Shown here: in pieces, positions 23,501 to 34,800 of the stretch | Numbering within the stretch: the stretch's first letter is position 1 | How the letters are laid out: each line of letters starts with the position of its first letter | Source: Rhodosorus marinus | Taxonomy: Eukaryota; Rhodophyta; Stylonematophyceae; Stylonematales; Stylonemataceae | Assembly (NCBI GenBank): GCA_029953675.1 | Contig: JAMWBK010000005.1 | Span: 558,001 to 622,000, forward strand | DNA length: 64,000 bases | Reading direction: 5' to 3' | The notes under the pieces: model-generated | The model's input: the letters and a program-made list of their open reading frames with translations, nothing else | The model's database searches: none | Told to the model about the DNA's origin: nothing | Made by a program: the position numbers and the translations under genes

Positions 23501-24737
23501 AAAAATCGCTTGATTTCACCTTGTCAAGAACGACTTTAAACACGTCGAAAAAGCGACTGTCCGACTTCGATTCGTCCCGAGCGTCGTCCACGTTCCGGCC
23601 AGTACCTCCAACAAACACTGGCTCGCGCAGCAAAAAATCAGACAGGTCTTTAGCGGGCGAAGGTGCAGCTGATTCCATCACTCAGAATACGGATTCTTTT
23701 ACCTCTGGCAAAGAAAACAACAGTGAGCGTGTGGTTTACATCAGCTTCGTTCCAAGTCTCTGCAATCTTCTGGATAAGCTCATACAACAGCTCATAGTGC
23801 AGTCTACCATCTCCGGCTTGCTCCCACATTTCCCTCGATATCTGTTCAGAAGCGCAGCACGAATTTTTGTATAGCGTCAGCTATGCGACATGAGGCTGAC
23901 TTAAGATCGTACCCCGCCAGTTCCGCTATAGCTTACCTGTACTAGCCAGAAGAGGTTTGCGCTCTTCGAGCGGAACGTAATAGTAGTTTCCGTGGAGACG
24001 AGGCCACCGTTGACGCTTTCGTTTTCAGTCCTCAAGTCTTTGACCCGGACCTTGACGAGGCCCATCGCGAGTTGCTTGTGGATATGCAGCCAAGAGTCAG
24101 CGAGGAACAGCTTCAGCCGCCACATCTCACTAGAACTGATGTACTGATCCTTCAACGTTAACTCAACAGATTCAACCAGGGCGTTTTCCTTCGGAACTTT
24201 CTCAACTTCCACAATCTGGATTGGCAGCGTTGTTTTCTTGAGCTTCAAATTGAAGAGTGGCTTCCAATGATGAAGAATGTGCAGGTCAGTCAATGTAACG
24301 GGTTACCTTACCATCTGCGCAGATAGCTTGAAGATATCTGCGACGACAGAGAGGATAGAGATCTCTGCTGGAAGTCTTTTAACCGACGAAACTTTAAGGA
24401 CGAAGTTGTCTGGCAATTTTTCAGAGTTTTGGTCTGGAGGTTTGGTCAAAATTCACCAATTGCGGGGATCAGTCAATACCTTGAAAAACATTAGAAATCA
24501 TTAATCCGTTCCTTCCCTACCTTCATTCTCCATGACGGATATCCTAACCATGTCACCTTCACGAACATCTGGAAAGAAATCCGGATTGACGAGAAGCTCG
24601 TCACCTCCCAAATAGTTCTGGTCATGAAGCCTCAACCTGAACTGAGTCTTTTTCGCCGATTCATGTTTGCTGACGCCCCTCTTCGACACCGTATTGCCAC
24701 GGTCCCCCCGTACCCCTTGCCTTCTCGACGGCAACAT
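20578..24737 (-). CDS. IML1: IML1/DEPDC5 orthologue, GATOR1 (SEACIT) subunit
   Basis: IML1/DEPDC5 is part of the GATOR1 GTPase-activating complex that restrains TORC1 at the vacuole or lysosome when amino acids are scarce. ATG 24735-24737 starts a segment with FRLRLHDQNYLGGDELLVNP and FFPDVREGDMVRI. The next exon has TLKDQYISSSEMWRLKLFL and TETTITFRSKSANLFWLVQVS. Then come EMW-type and NHTLTVVFFAR segments, then GNTLEALNLTLNNWNDLKMD and TGTSIILMTAG in the longin-like region. The large exon (22462-20780) has ELICQRMVMDYQVV, VNWNKLD and the C-terminal WIMLSCD, FHININWIACDG and KQLGFRMLSVP. The final exon ends at TAG 20578. The DEP domain expected before the C-terminal domain was not recognised (see findings). 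Confidence 0.85.
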
Positions 24738-25676
24738 CGTCCTGAGTATCTTCTCAAAGTCAACAAAACAGAAGAGCGCGACGGTCCAACGCCCAGGAAC
24801 AGAGATTTCTCAAAACATGTACACATTTAAGCCTACGAGACCCTGGAAGAAGCCTCGTAGACCCCATAGAAACGAAGCAAGTCCCCTTCCGACATTCCTT
24901 GTCTACCTACTAGCACTCGTTGCCATCCATAAAGTCAAGTAGTCTCTCCCCCAAACTTTTTCATACCTACTCATAGACAAATGGATAAATATTTATTTAT
25001 TTAATATAAATATTATCTTAATAAAAAATTAAAATCGGGTATCTCCTAAATGTATTTATAATACTATAGTTATTGTCAGCAACGAACCGGTGAAATTGTG
25101 CCATTTAAATCGTATTTTTGTAAAATAATATGTATTATGAATATTTCAGTCGTAATGTCTTTTATGCGTCCACAGTCTAAACTATGTGGCCAATTGTTGT
25201 TTCATGGAGTAGCAGTAGAGGCATTGTAGACGCTTGGAGCGATTGGATGAAAGCGCGATGACGATCATCCAGTAAATTCCCTTAAACTGCTACAGAAGAT
25301 GTACGCTTCAACGATCGCCTAGTATCTGACACGACAATAGTACATTAGCCGTGTTCTACTCTGTCCGCCGCAGGTAGGAGGGAGAGCGCATAGGACAAGT
25401 ATGAACTTTAAGAGGGCAGAGTATTCTTGATCCAAAACGTTCTTTGCTGCTGTGCGGACTCCCCCGACTTGTGGAGTGCGTCAGATTCGACTTGCCCGAC
25501 GAACATTCATTTGCGAAACATCACGGCTGGGCGAGAAGCTGTGTGAATTGAAGGGCCATAGGCTTTTTCTATTCTTGAAATTCGATGAACACTAGCACCC
25601 CTCTGCAACCTTAATACTTTGCACGATTCTACACCTCTTGACAAACTGTTCTAGCCTGTACATGTCTTGGTCGGTT
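24738..25676. other. intergenic, A+T-rich
   Basis: No gene recognised. 24960-25150 is very A+T-rich (runs of TATTTATTTATTTAATATAAA). The rest is unremarkable and includes the 3' flank of the protease gene and the 5' flank of IML1. Confidence 0.5.
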
Positions 25677-26987
25677 CTACATCTTTGCGGCCGGCATCTG
25701 CCCGAGGTCCTCAAGAACGACGCTGATCTCAAGCACTCGTCCCTCTCGAATCACTTCCAGAATCACGGACTCACCGACCTACCATGTATTCGAAACAAAC
25801 CGCTTTCGTGAGTTTTCCAAAGGGCCTGTGAACAGGAGCACGCGTTGCTTCCTAAAAGTACGTACCTTCTTTCGGTCAAGGTGTCGAAAGATATCTACGA
25901 TACGATCAGTCCTGTTTCCGTCCAGTTTTACAACGACATCTCCCAAGTGAAGTTTCCCACTTGCATCCCTCTTTGTCGATTTGATGCCAGCTTTCTCAGC
26001 TGCACCGGCTTTTCTGGTCCCCAGAACTAGGAGTCCATCTTCAATACCCAGCCGCCGACATAGCGCCTCAGGAGCGAAAAAAACTCCCAGCGCTGGTCTC
26101 ATCACATGTCCCCCGCAGAGGATCTCACGGACAACTGTTTCCAGAGTCGAGGCTGGAATCGCGAAACCAACGCCGGCAAAAACTCCAGAAGGAGATGCAA
26201 TCGCAGAATTCATTCCTATAACAAATCCCCTAGAGTTCAGCAGAGGACCACCAGAGTTTCCAGGATTAACAGCTGCGTCGGTTTGGATTATGTTGAACAT
26301 GGGCCGCCCAGCAGTCTTTCTGGTGATCTCCCTTCCAAGGCCAGAAACGACTCCTGCAATGCAAAACATAAAGCACCAGAGATTAGGGATCGGCCTTGAA
26401 AGAGCAAGTACATCAACGGTTCCTCACCAGTTGTCAGGGTGTGCTCGAGTCCGAATGGATTTCCAATGGCGAAAACCTTTTGTCCTACGAACAGTTGTTG
26501 TTGGGCCTTGACGCGGACTAGCGGGTCAGGCATTTCAAGACCACTTTCTGACTCAAGCCTCAGAATTGCAACGTCCCGCTCTTCATCAGCCCCCACCAGT
26601 TCAGCCGTGAAGTATTTGTCATCGGGCAACGAAGCTGTCCGTACCCGAATCTCGGCAGCGTCGTTGATGACGTGATTGTTCGTTACTACATGGCCACGGT
26701 CGTCCCAAACGAACCCGGTCCCTTAATCATCAAAAGAGCACGTTCAACGTTAGCCAGCCCAGCAAGGGAGCGAAGAAAACACCACCGCAGAAATACATAC
26801 CAGTACCCTTCGGCGTCTCAGCCTTTGACCCGGAATTATCAAGCGCCAAGTCCCTCTTCGTCAGCGACAGAATGTTCACAACGCCAAACTTGGCCTTGTA
26901 AAACATCTCAACAACCGCTCTCTCCTCTTCACGCAACTCATCCATCCCATTCTCCTCACGGGACGATCTCGCATCCAATACACCCAT
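25677..26987 (-). CDS. Deg/HtrA-family trypsin-like serine protease with PDZ domain
   Basis: Deg proteases degrade damaged proteins; this one most resembles plastid Deg1-type enzymes. ATG 26985-26987 starts a leader without a clear signal. The catalytic triad is visible. His is in HVVTNNHVINDA. Asp is in ERDVAILRLE. Ser is in NPGNSGGPLLNS. Deg1-like signatures include VFAIGNPFGLEHTLTTG, VVSGLGREI and VGFAIPASTLE. A PDZ domain follows (RPALGVFF, LHLGDVVVKLDGNR). The last exon (GESVILEVIREGRVLEISV) ends at TAG 25677-25679. At least three introns (near 26830-26730, 26430-26350 and 25850-25785) join in frame. No transit peptide is apparent, so either it acts outside the plastid or an upstream exon is missing. 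It lacks a second PDZ. Confidence 0.88.
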
Positions 26988-29100
26988 CCTTTCTATACAA
27001 AAGGCATTAAGTAAACACCTCCGTTCTACGCAAAATCCGAGTGTAAAAGTAACCAGCTCTCCTTCTTGATTGCTCGTTTGGTTACAAAGGGCAATATCAA
27101 CTCAGTTCTAAGAACAAAACAAGTAAAAACCTCCCACCTCCCAGAATCCTACCAAACCCTTCCCCCCAGCACCGCAGAATCCAAAACCGATGACTTCATC
27201 CTCATCTTAGTTCCTCTTGAAGAACATGACTGTACTATCTTCTTCTCGTCCTGAAAAAGCCCTTTACGAATGGCTAAAGGATCCTTGAGAAGAATGCTCA
27301 ACCGAATCCAGTCCATCGTCTTCATCCCGAGATATCTATCTCATCTTAATTCAGTCTCCTCATCATCTGAGTCCTAGCTCCTTTTTCCGCATGACAGGTC
27401 TACGTTAGGGTACACGGAATCACAAAGGATGAAGGAGGTGGGCTTGCAATCGCTAAAGGAGTCTTGAGAAGCATGCTCGAATGAATCTTGTCCATCGTCT
27501 TCATCATGAGATATCTATCTGCTCATCCCCATTCGCTCTCCTCATCGCTGAGTAAAGCTCCTTTCCCCGCAGGACAGGTCTAGGGTATACGGCATCACTA
27601 AGGATGAAGGAGGTGGGCTTGCAATCGCTACAGGATCCTTGAGAAGCATACTCGAATGAATCTTGTCCATCGTCTTCATCGTGAGATATCTATCTGCTCA
27701 TCCCCATTCGCTGTCCTCATCATCTGAGTAGAGCTCCTTTCTCTGAACGACAGGTCTTTGGTACACGGAATCACCAAGGACGAAGGAGGTGGGCTTGCAA
27801 ATGGCTAAAGGATCCTTGAGAAGACTGGTCTACTGAATCTTGTCCATCGTTTTCATCATGATATATCTATTTGCTCAACCTCACTCACTCTCCTCATCAT
27901 CTGAGTAGAGCTCCTTTCCGTAGATGATAGGTCTAGGATTCATGGACTCCTTGGGATGCGGGTGAGCGAACAGTGGAGTAGTTGCCGCTTGCAGATAGCT
28001 TCTTCTCCATAAAGGAGATAGAGAGATCAGTTTAATCGGAAGCTAAGGTTCCCGGGTGATGTTCGCCGGGAGGGGCCCAGGGAACGCGCCTCCGGAACTA
28101 GGCCAGCCTACAGCGCCGGACTCAAGGAAGTACCACTGTCGTGAAAGAGCATCAGGGCGGTCACAGTAACACTCACCGCAAGGAAGCACCCCAAGCGCTA
28201 TCTAAGAATTCGAGGTTGGTAAGGTTCTCAGTATACAATCATGCTCGGGCATAGTATTCGTAGCAGTAGCGTAGCCTTAAAGCAACCCATCGCACGATTG
28301 CTGTCGTTTTCAAGTCGCCTTAGTCGTCTTTATAAAGCTTGAGGAGTTAGGTGCCTGTTGGATATGGGCTCCTTTGTCTTAGGTGAGAGGAAGCAGCCCT
28401 CCCCCCGGAGGTAGCCGAGGCTGCTAAAGTGCCAACATCTTTGTCCTTGTAACCAAACGTGCTTTTTTGGCCAGGTTTGTCCATTCTTTTCGTCTCCAAC
28501 CGAAAAAAGCTGAATTACAAGCGGAAAACAGGGGAGCTTTGAGAATGCACGTTCCTCAATCGCAACTCTCTACATGGAACCCCACGGGATCCATATCCAG
28601 TTTGTCACATCAACAAAGAAGCTCGTCTAGCGCTCTGATAAAAGCTTTACGAGAACAGAATCCTTTTCGTAAGGATGACTAGCTGCAATGCAATCTGTAT
28701 CTACTGCACCATTTATAATTTGCTCAGACTGAAGCTTCATGGCCTTCGTCTTCATCGAGGTGCCAATTCATGCACACCGCACGACGTCCAAGTCAAATGG
28801 CGGGGGGGAAGAAGGGAAGTCGAAATTCTGTATCTGAAAAACGAACTGAGTAGAAGACGTTTGATGAAGCGCCTCTATCGGTAGGAAAGACATAGCTTTG
28901 GTTTGGCAGTGAAGGACCTGGTCTGTCCCACTGCTTGCCATATCGAGGTGGGGCAACAGTTGTAAACGACAGAATCGAAACGACTACTTTAGCTTGTGAG
29001 GGGAGATTATGAGGAGGGATTTTGAGGACATAGAGAGACTGAGAACTACTGAGTGGCTAAGTGAGGAAAGCATAGAGTTTCTCTTGTAACAAAATCGAAC
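26988..29100. other. intergenic with satellite array
   Basis: No supported gene. 26988-27200 is the 5' flank of the Deg gene. 27270-27935 is a four-copy tandem repeat listed separately. 27935-28460 contains GC-rich unique sequence with nothing recognised. Small frames at 28467-28682 and 28675-28884 lack ATG support or domains. Confidence 0.5.
27270..27935. repeat. tandem array of four ~177-bp units
   Basis: Units start at 27270, 27449, 27624 and 27801 (periods 179, 175 and 177). Each opens with ATSGCTAMAGGATCCTTGAGAAG-like sequence. It continues with TCCATCGTCTTCATC, GAGATATCTATCT, TCTCCTCATCATCTGAGT, AGCTCCTTT and GACAGGTCT. It ends with GGATGAAGGAGGTGGGCTTGCA. The fourth copy loses homology after about 27935. 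Neighbouring copies differ at roughly 10-15% of positions by eye. No open frame runs through the units. Confidence 0.9.
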
Positions 29101-31728
29101 ATGGGTTTCGTGTTTGCTGGTTCTGTTCGCTACGACGTTTCTGAACGAGGTTTTCGATGCGTTCAGTCGATATCTGAAGGAAGGTGGAGGTGTGGAAAGC
29201 CGGTGTTGTTTGCACACAAGTCGAGGTTCGTATTCAACCTCTTTCATTTGTCGTGTTTTTCTTACTAGTCTTTAGCCGGCTTTTTTTCTGATCTTTTTTT
29301 CTGGTTGTCGTCCATGTCCACAGAAGCGAGAGTGACAGAAACTCGGAGGCACACCATGGCAGGCGCAGCAGGAGAGATTCCGAGGTTGGCGGTAATGATT
29401 TGAACCTTGAGGCACTCACAAGCGAGCTGCACGCGTTGGGGCCCAGGGCACGAAGTGATGTTGTACTTTACAAGAGGTTTCATCACGCGATTGAGGTAGG
29501 GGATAAGGCGGAAAACTCTGAACTTGCCTTTTCAAAATTTATATCAACGAGAGTTTCGTCATTAGCACTATGGCAGTCAAGGCTAGAGCGTCGGACTCGA
29601 AAAGACTGAAATCCCTAGAATGAATGTCCGTTATCAGGTCTGCTTTGCTCGTGGCGCGGTAGCCCAGGCCATGGAAGTTCTCGCTCTGATGGAGTCAAAC
29701 CTGGCATTCGTAAGGAAATCTACTTACGCAGTAGTCGCCAGTCGGCTTGCCAACTTCCAGCAAGTCGAGCTATTGGAAGCAATGCTGACCCGAATGTGGC
29801 AGAGGAGTACGAAAAGCGCATCAACCCTATGATTCCAAAAGAGCAGGAGTCAACTCTAATGACTGAGAGATCCGTTGCGCGCTTTTCTGAATTTCCAGAT
29901 GAAGAAAAATCAATGCCGGATGAGAGAATGTGTGCATTGGCGGTAAACGCGGCTTTCTCCACAAGGCGATCTGACGTTGCCTTGAGAATTCTTGAAGGAA
30001 TGCGTGCCGAAGGTGTTGAGGAGGGGCCTCTGACAGTGTCCGTTATGGCAAAAGGTAAGAAGGAATCGAACGAGAAGAAAGGCTGGGCAAGCTTTGATAT
30101 ACGATAGACTCAGCACCTGGCAATGAAATCGGCAAACTTAGGATACGGGAGGATGAAGCAGCCATCGGCGGTTACAGAGCTCTTGAACAGTGCTCAACAG
30201 AGAAATGTTGATCTAGATATCGTTGCTTGGAATTCAGCCGTGGATGCCTACACGAGATGCGGTCAACTGGACAAAGCACACGAGCTCATTGAAAGTACGT
30301 CCAAGAGGTTGCTTCTGTTTTCATGTTCGTCAAGGGTTTAAATCTAACCAAACGCCGCTCCCAACCTTGTAGAAATGAAAGCTCAGAAGGTCTACCCAAA
30401 TGAAACGACTTTCAATACGCTAATAAAAGGTGCAGGTAGGGCAGGGCGAATAGACTCAGCGTTCGATTACCTCTCGGAGATGCGACGGAATGCGTGCCGT
30501 CCAAATCACGTTACGAAAAATTCGTTGATTGATGCCTGTATGCGTGTTGGGTTATGGGACCGCGCCATAGAAATCCTGGATCAAATGCTAGAAGAAGAAT
30601 CGGAGCGCAAGCTTGCGCTCATTGGGTATACCTCCGTTTGCGCTGGTATGTTATGACTGGGGCATTAGAGTGTCGAAACTCCCGTTCTTTGGAATTTCGG
30701 CCTCAACCCATATGAATTTTCTGCCCGCAGGTCTTGTAAAGTGCGGAAGAGAAACTGATGCTCTCGGGCTGATGAGTGAGATGGAGAGTAGAGGCGTAGA
30801 CCCGGACCCTGTCGCGTACAGTTCCGTCATCAACTCTCTGATTGGTGTTGGGAATATCGACATTGCGTGGAACCTGTTCGACATTGCGATTGAGAGGTTT
30901 GAGGATGATGAGGAAATCTATGCTACGATGGTTGTGGGGCTGTGCAAAACCTGCGAGCCGAAATTTGTTTACCAAGCAGCTGAACTTCTCGAACATGTCG
31001 TACGTATTACTTGCGCTGCATCACACTCTCAACAGACTGAAAAGAGTTAAAGGATGTTTCTTTCTATGATGTGACTTTTGGAACAGGATTCTGTTTCAAC
31101 TCATAATGCAGTGGTTGACGGCTTCGCCAAGATCGGAAGACTAGCAGAAGCCGAGGACTGTATCAAGTTTATGCGCCAACGGCTTGTTGGGCCCAATGTG
31201 GTCACCTATACAGCATTAATCGACGGGTACGGGCGCAGTCGTGATATTGAGAACGGGTTGCGTTTGTTTCGAGAAATGTGTAACGAAGGTATTGCTCCAG
31301 ATCTGATCGCTTTTAATGCCGTCATTGCTTCACTTGTGAGATGCGGAAGTGTAGCCCTTGCCATGCAGTTGTTCGAAGAAATGTGCGCGAGAAAAGGTGC
31401 AATCACACCCGACTTCAAGACGTACTCGGTTCTCGTGCAGGCGCATTTTTACGACGGCTATTTTGAGAAGGGCTGGGAAATTTTCGAGATGATGACCGAT
31501 AGTGGACACAAACCCAATCAGCGGATGCTCGAATCGATTTTGAAGCGGGTTCTACAATCGTCGAAACCGGACAGAGGAACTATATCTCGCTTGCTCGAGG
31601 AGATGACGTCAGCAGGAGTATCGCATGGCACAATGCGCTTCTGGCGGATTCAGGCGAGTAAGACTCTGTCGCGTTGGGAGATCTCTGGAGAGGAGCACGT
31701 CGAGGACAATGGGCGAAACAAGCCGTGA
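29101..31728 (+). CDS. large pentatricopeptide-repeat protein, probably plastid or mitochondrial
   Basis: ATG 29101 starts a basic, Arg/Ser-rich leader (MGFVFAGSVRYDVSERGF) that joins across an intron to SESDRNSEAHHGRRSRRDS. About twelve PPR units follow, for example RGAVAQAMEVLALMESN, VAWNSAVDAYTRCGQLDKA, TTFNTLIKGAGRAGRIDSAF and VVTYTALIDGYGRSRDIENG. The intron near 30055-30142 joins VMAKG to YGRMKQPS in phase. The stop is at 31728. It probably binds organellar RNA. The frame changes near 29760-29845 without a satisfactory intron, so either a ~35-bp intron is used or there is a frameshift. No C-terminal E/DYW or SMR domain is evident. Confidence 0.85.
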
Positions 31729-31894
31729 AGACGTCCTCCAAGGAACTAACTTTGTGCTAATATATTTTGTTCATTTGCTGACTTGAATCTCCACACGCTG
31801 CAGTGTTTTAGTATGCGTGAAATCAATCTTGGATAAGTAAAATAGTGATGCCTAAAAATCCCGCTCACAACTGGTGGTCAGACGCGAAAGAGAG

Positions 31895-34800
31895 CTACGT
31901 GGATGTGTTGAGCGCTTCACGCTGATCTTGAATAAGTAGATCGCTTGAGCCACGTGAATTTCGAACCAGGTCAATGCTTGTCGCAATCGAAGCGACCTCC
32001 TCGCAAACCGTCTGAGTTATGAAGAACACGCTGTCCTTCCCCAGCCGTGTGCTGAGGCTGACAAATCGTTCCTTCCCTTCACAGTCAAGATGCAATAGAC
32101 TTTCATCGAAAACGATCGTGTTCATGCGGGGGCTGTCGGCAATAGAAAGTGGTCCAGGTCAGAAGAAGAATGAAGGACAACGAAACAAACGTACAAGTTT
32201 GCAAGGGACTAATTCATACCATCGGCGGTTCTGGATCAAGTGAAGGAATCCAAGCGAAAACGAAAGTGAGATCCTATGCCTTTGCCCTCCGCTTAACTGC
32301 CTGAGCGTCCTTCTCACGTACTCCCGATTATCGTTTTGAGTTAGTATGATCTTCTCGATCTTCTCTACACCAGATTCACTGGCCTTCGTCTCCCTACTCG
32401 GTGACAGTTCCAGCTTCAACGTTCCATCCGAGATCTCGTCCAAGTACCTAACGGAGGTGGCTTGAAGATCAGCATCCTGATATCGAAACTTGCAAAAAGC
32501 AGTTTCCCGAGACGAATGCTCTCGTACTCTTGGCATGAGAGCTCCAGTTCACGCAATGCGTTTTCGATGACAAAATTTTGACATCCAGTCGCGCTGAAGC
32601 ACTCCTCCAGTTCCTCATAGGACAACGCATCGCGATTCAAACACGATGTTGTCTCGTCTAGTTCCAGCCGACGCTTCTCCGTCTGCGCCAGAGCCTCCTG
32701 CAGAGTCTCAAATTCCCTCTGCTTCTTCTTCAGCTCTTCACGATACTTGCCGAGCTCACTGTCCAACTCCTTGTCTCGATGTTCCAGCTGCATCATCTGC
32801 GGTCATGAATCAACGCAATTGCCATGTGCACTTAGCCTGGAGCATGCATCATAGCGACGTCAGGAATTCATCATTCTCACCTGCATGGACACTTCAGCAT
32901 GCTCGGATCTCTTGCTTCTCGCCTGTTCAAGCTCAGCTCGTAAACGATCGTACTCGGCCCTCCAGCTTTCACCTTCCTTTTGCAGCGATGTGAGATGATT
33001 GCTAAGGTTGAACACGTCCAGGCTCGACCGTTCAGACATGGTTTCTCCTTGCACGGCGCAGAGCTTCGTCAAAGTCGTAAAATTCATGTCCTCATAAGCC
33101 TGGAGTACGTGTGGAAGCCATATTAAGATTAAAAACTATGTAAGACACGGTTCCGCAAGTCCATTTGTATTGGTGCTGTTCGCTGTGCAACTGCTTACGT
33201 CCATTGGGAGCTGAAAATTGTGAACAAGCAGTTCTGCATGAGGGTTGCGCTCCCGACGAGAAATTTCGATCTTGCGGAACGTCTCTCCTCGAAGAACTTG
33301 TTCAGACTCTATGTTCGTCAGTTCCTTCTGAAGTTGTCTTTCCTGCTCGATCAGTTGCTTCATGTTCTCAGAATTACGTCTGTTATACTCTGCCTCAACT
33401 CCTTCCAGCTCGCTAGACAGCCTTTGTATTCTGGATAAGAGATCTTGTGTTGTTCTTGATCCGGCTTCCATATCCAACTTCACACGTTCAAGTTCCTTAA
33501 CGACAGCTTCTCTAACTCACGAAGAGACCAAACCTCTCAGTCATCTTCGCGATGCGAAGTGACATGGAAACGGGTGTGCAGAGCGCTTACCTCTGGCGCA
33601 AAAAGGTCTCAGCATCAACAGGTTGCAAGCACTTGTCACATGTGCCTTTCAATCCATCAGCAGTTTCTACAAAGTCCGGTCTTTGCATGGTCGACTGAAG
33701 TCTCGCCGAAAGGGCATCGTGATGTGCCCGCTGCGCAAAAAACAAGTTTCGAGCTGATTTGCGGTCCCTTTCCAGCGACTCCACCGCTCGTCGCAATTCG
33801 ACTGCTCTTTCCTCGTTGCCTGGACAATAAAGCGCAAGTATAGACTTAGTGAAAACTTGGCAGGTAAGAGGTTTCACCTTAGACCGCATCACACTTACAA
33901 AAATGCCCCTTGTGCTGCATGTGGGTATCCAGCCTGGCACGAACAGATTCAAGCTCCGCACACAGCTTGTCAGAGTCCAACTCGATAGAATTCATTGTGC
34001 GAAGTTCGTCGCGATATTTTTCAATCTTCATGATTCGGTTCTCCTCCCAATCCTTTCCTCGCTCCATGAGAGTCTCTCCGGTGCGGACCTTGCAAACAGA
34101 GCCCACGCGGTGCATCTGGTTAGATGGGTAGTCCCCGGAACGCATGAACAAGGTCTCCCTTCTTACCAGGTCTTGGAACCGTCTGAGCTCATTCTTCGCT
34201 GCTTCTAAAGCGACCTTTGCTCTTGTCAGTCTCTGATCGTGCTCTCGGAGCTTCTCCTCGATCTCAGAGACAGCGCTTTTGTGTTCCTCTACTCGTCTCC
34301 CGTGGTCCTCAGCTTCCTCAACCAGTTTCAGGATCATTGATCGCTCTGCCGCTAATTCACGCCTCGATACAGATACACGCGCACTGGCTTCATCGTACCT
34401 CCTGTTCTCGTTGGTAAGAAACGTTTGAAGACGGATAAGGCAATCAGACGGGCAAGCTCGCTGAAAGATCAGGAGTCGATCCATGAAAGCCACTTACGAC
34501 TGTTCTTCTTCGAAACTTGCCCTTGCATCTTCTAGAAGCGTTTTCTGGCTTGGAATTGCTGCCTGGAGGTGCTCCAAGACCGCTAGCTTTCTCTCGAATT
34601 CAAGACGAGCGTCTTTCTTCATTTTGTTGCAAATCCCTCTCAGCTCGCGCCATCTGAAAATGGGTCAACTCTGATTCCTCAGATGCCAGCAGGAACGTGT
34701 TGCAAACACTGTGGGACAACGTACCTCTCCAGCGGTACAATTCGCGCTATTTCATCCTTCAAGGCCTTGTCCGTCAACTCCAAAGCGCTTCGAGTAGCAA

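Noticed and set aside
28467-28884. Two small plus-strand ORFs upstream of the PPR gene
   Set aside because: No recognised domain; the first lacks an ATG start; likely chance frames.
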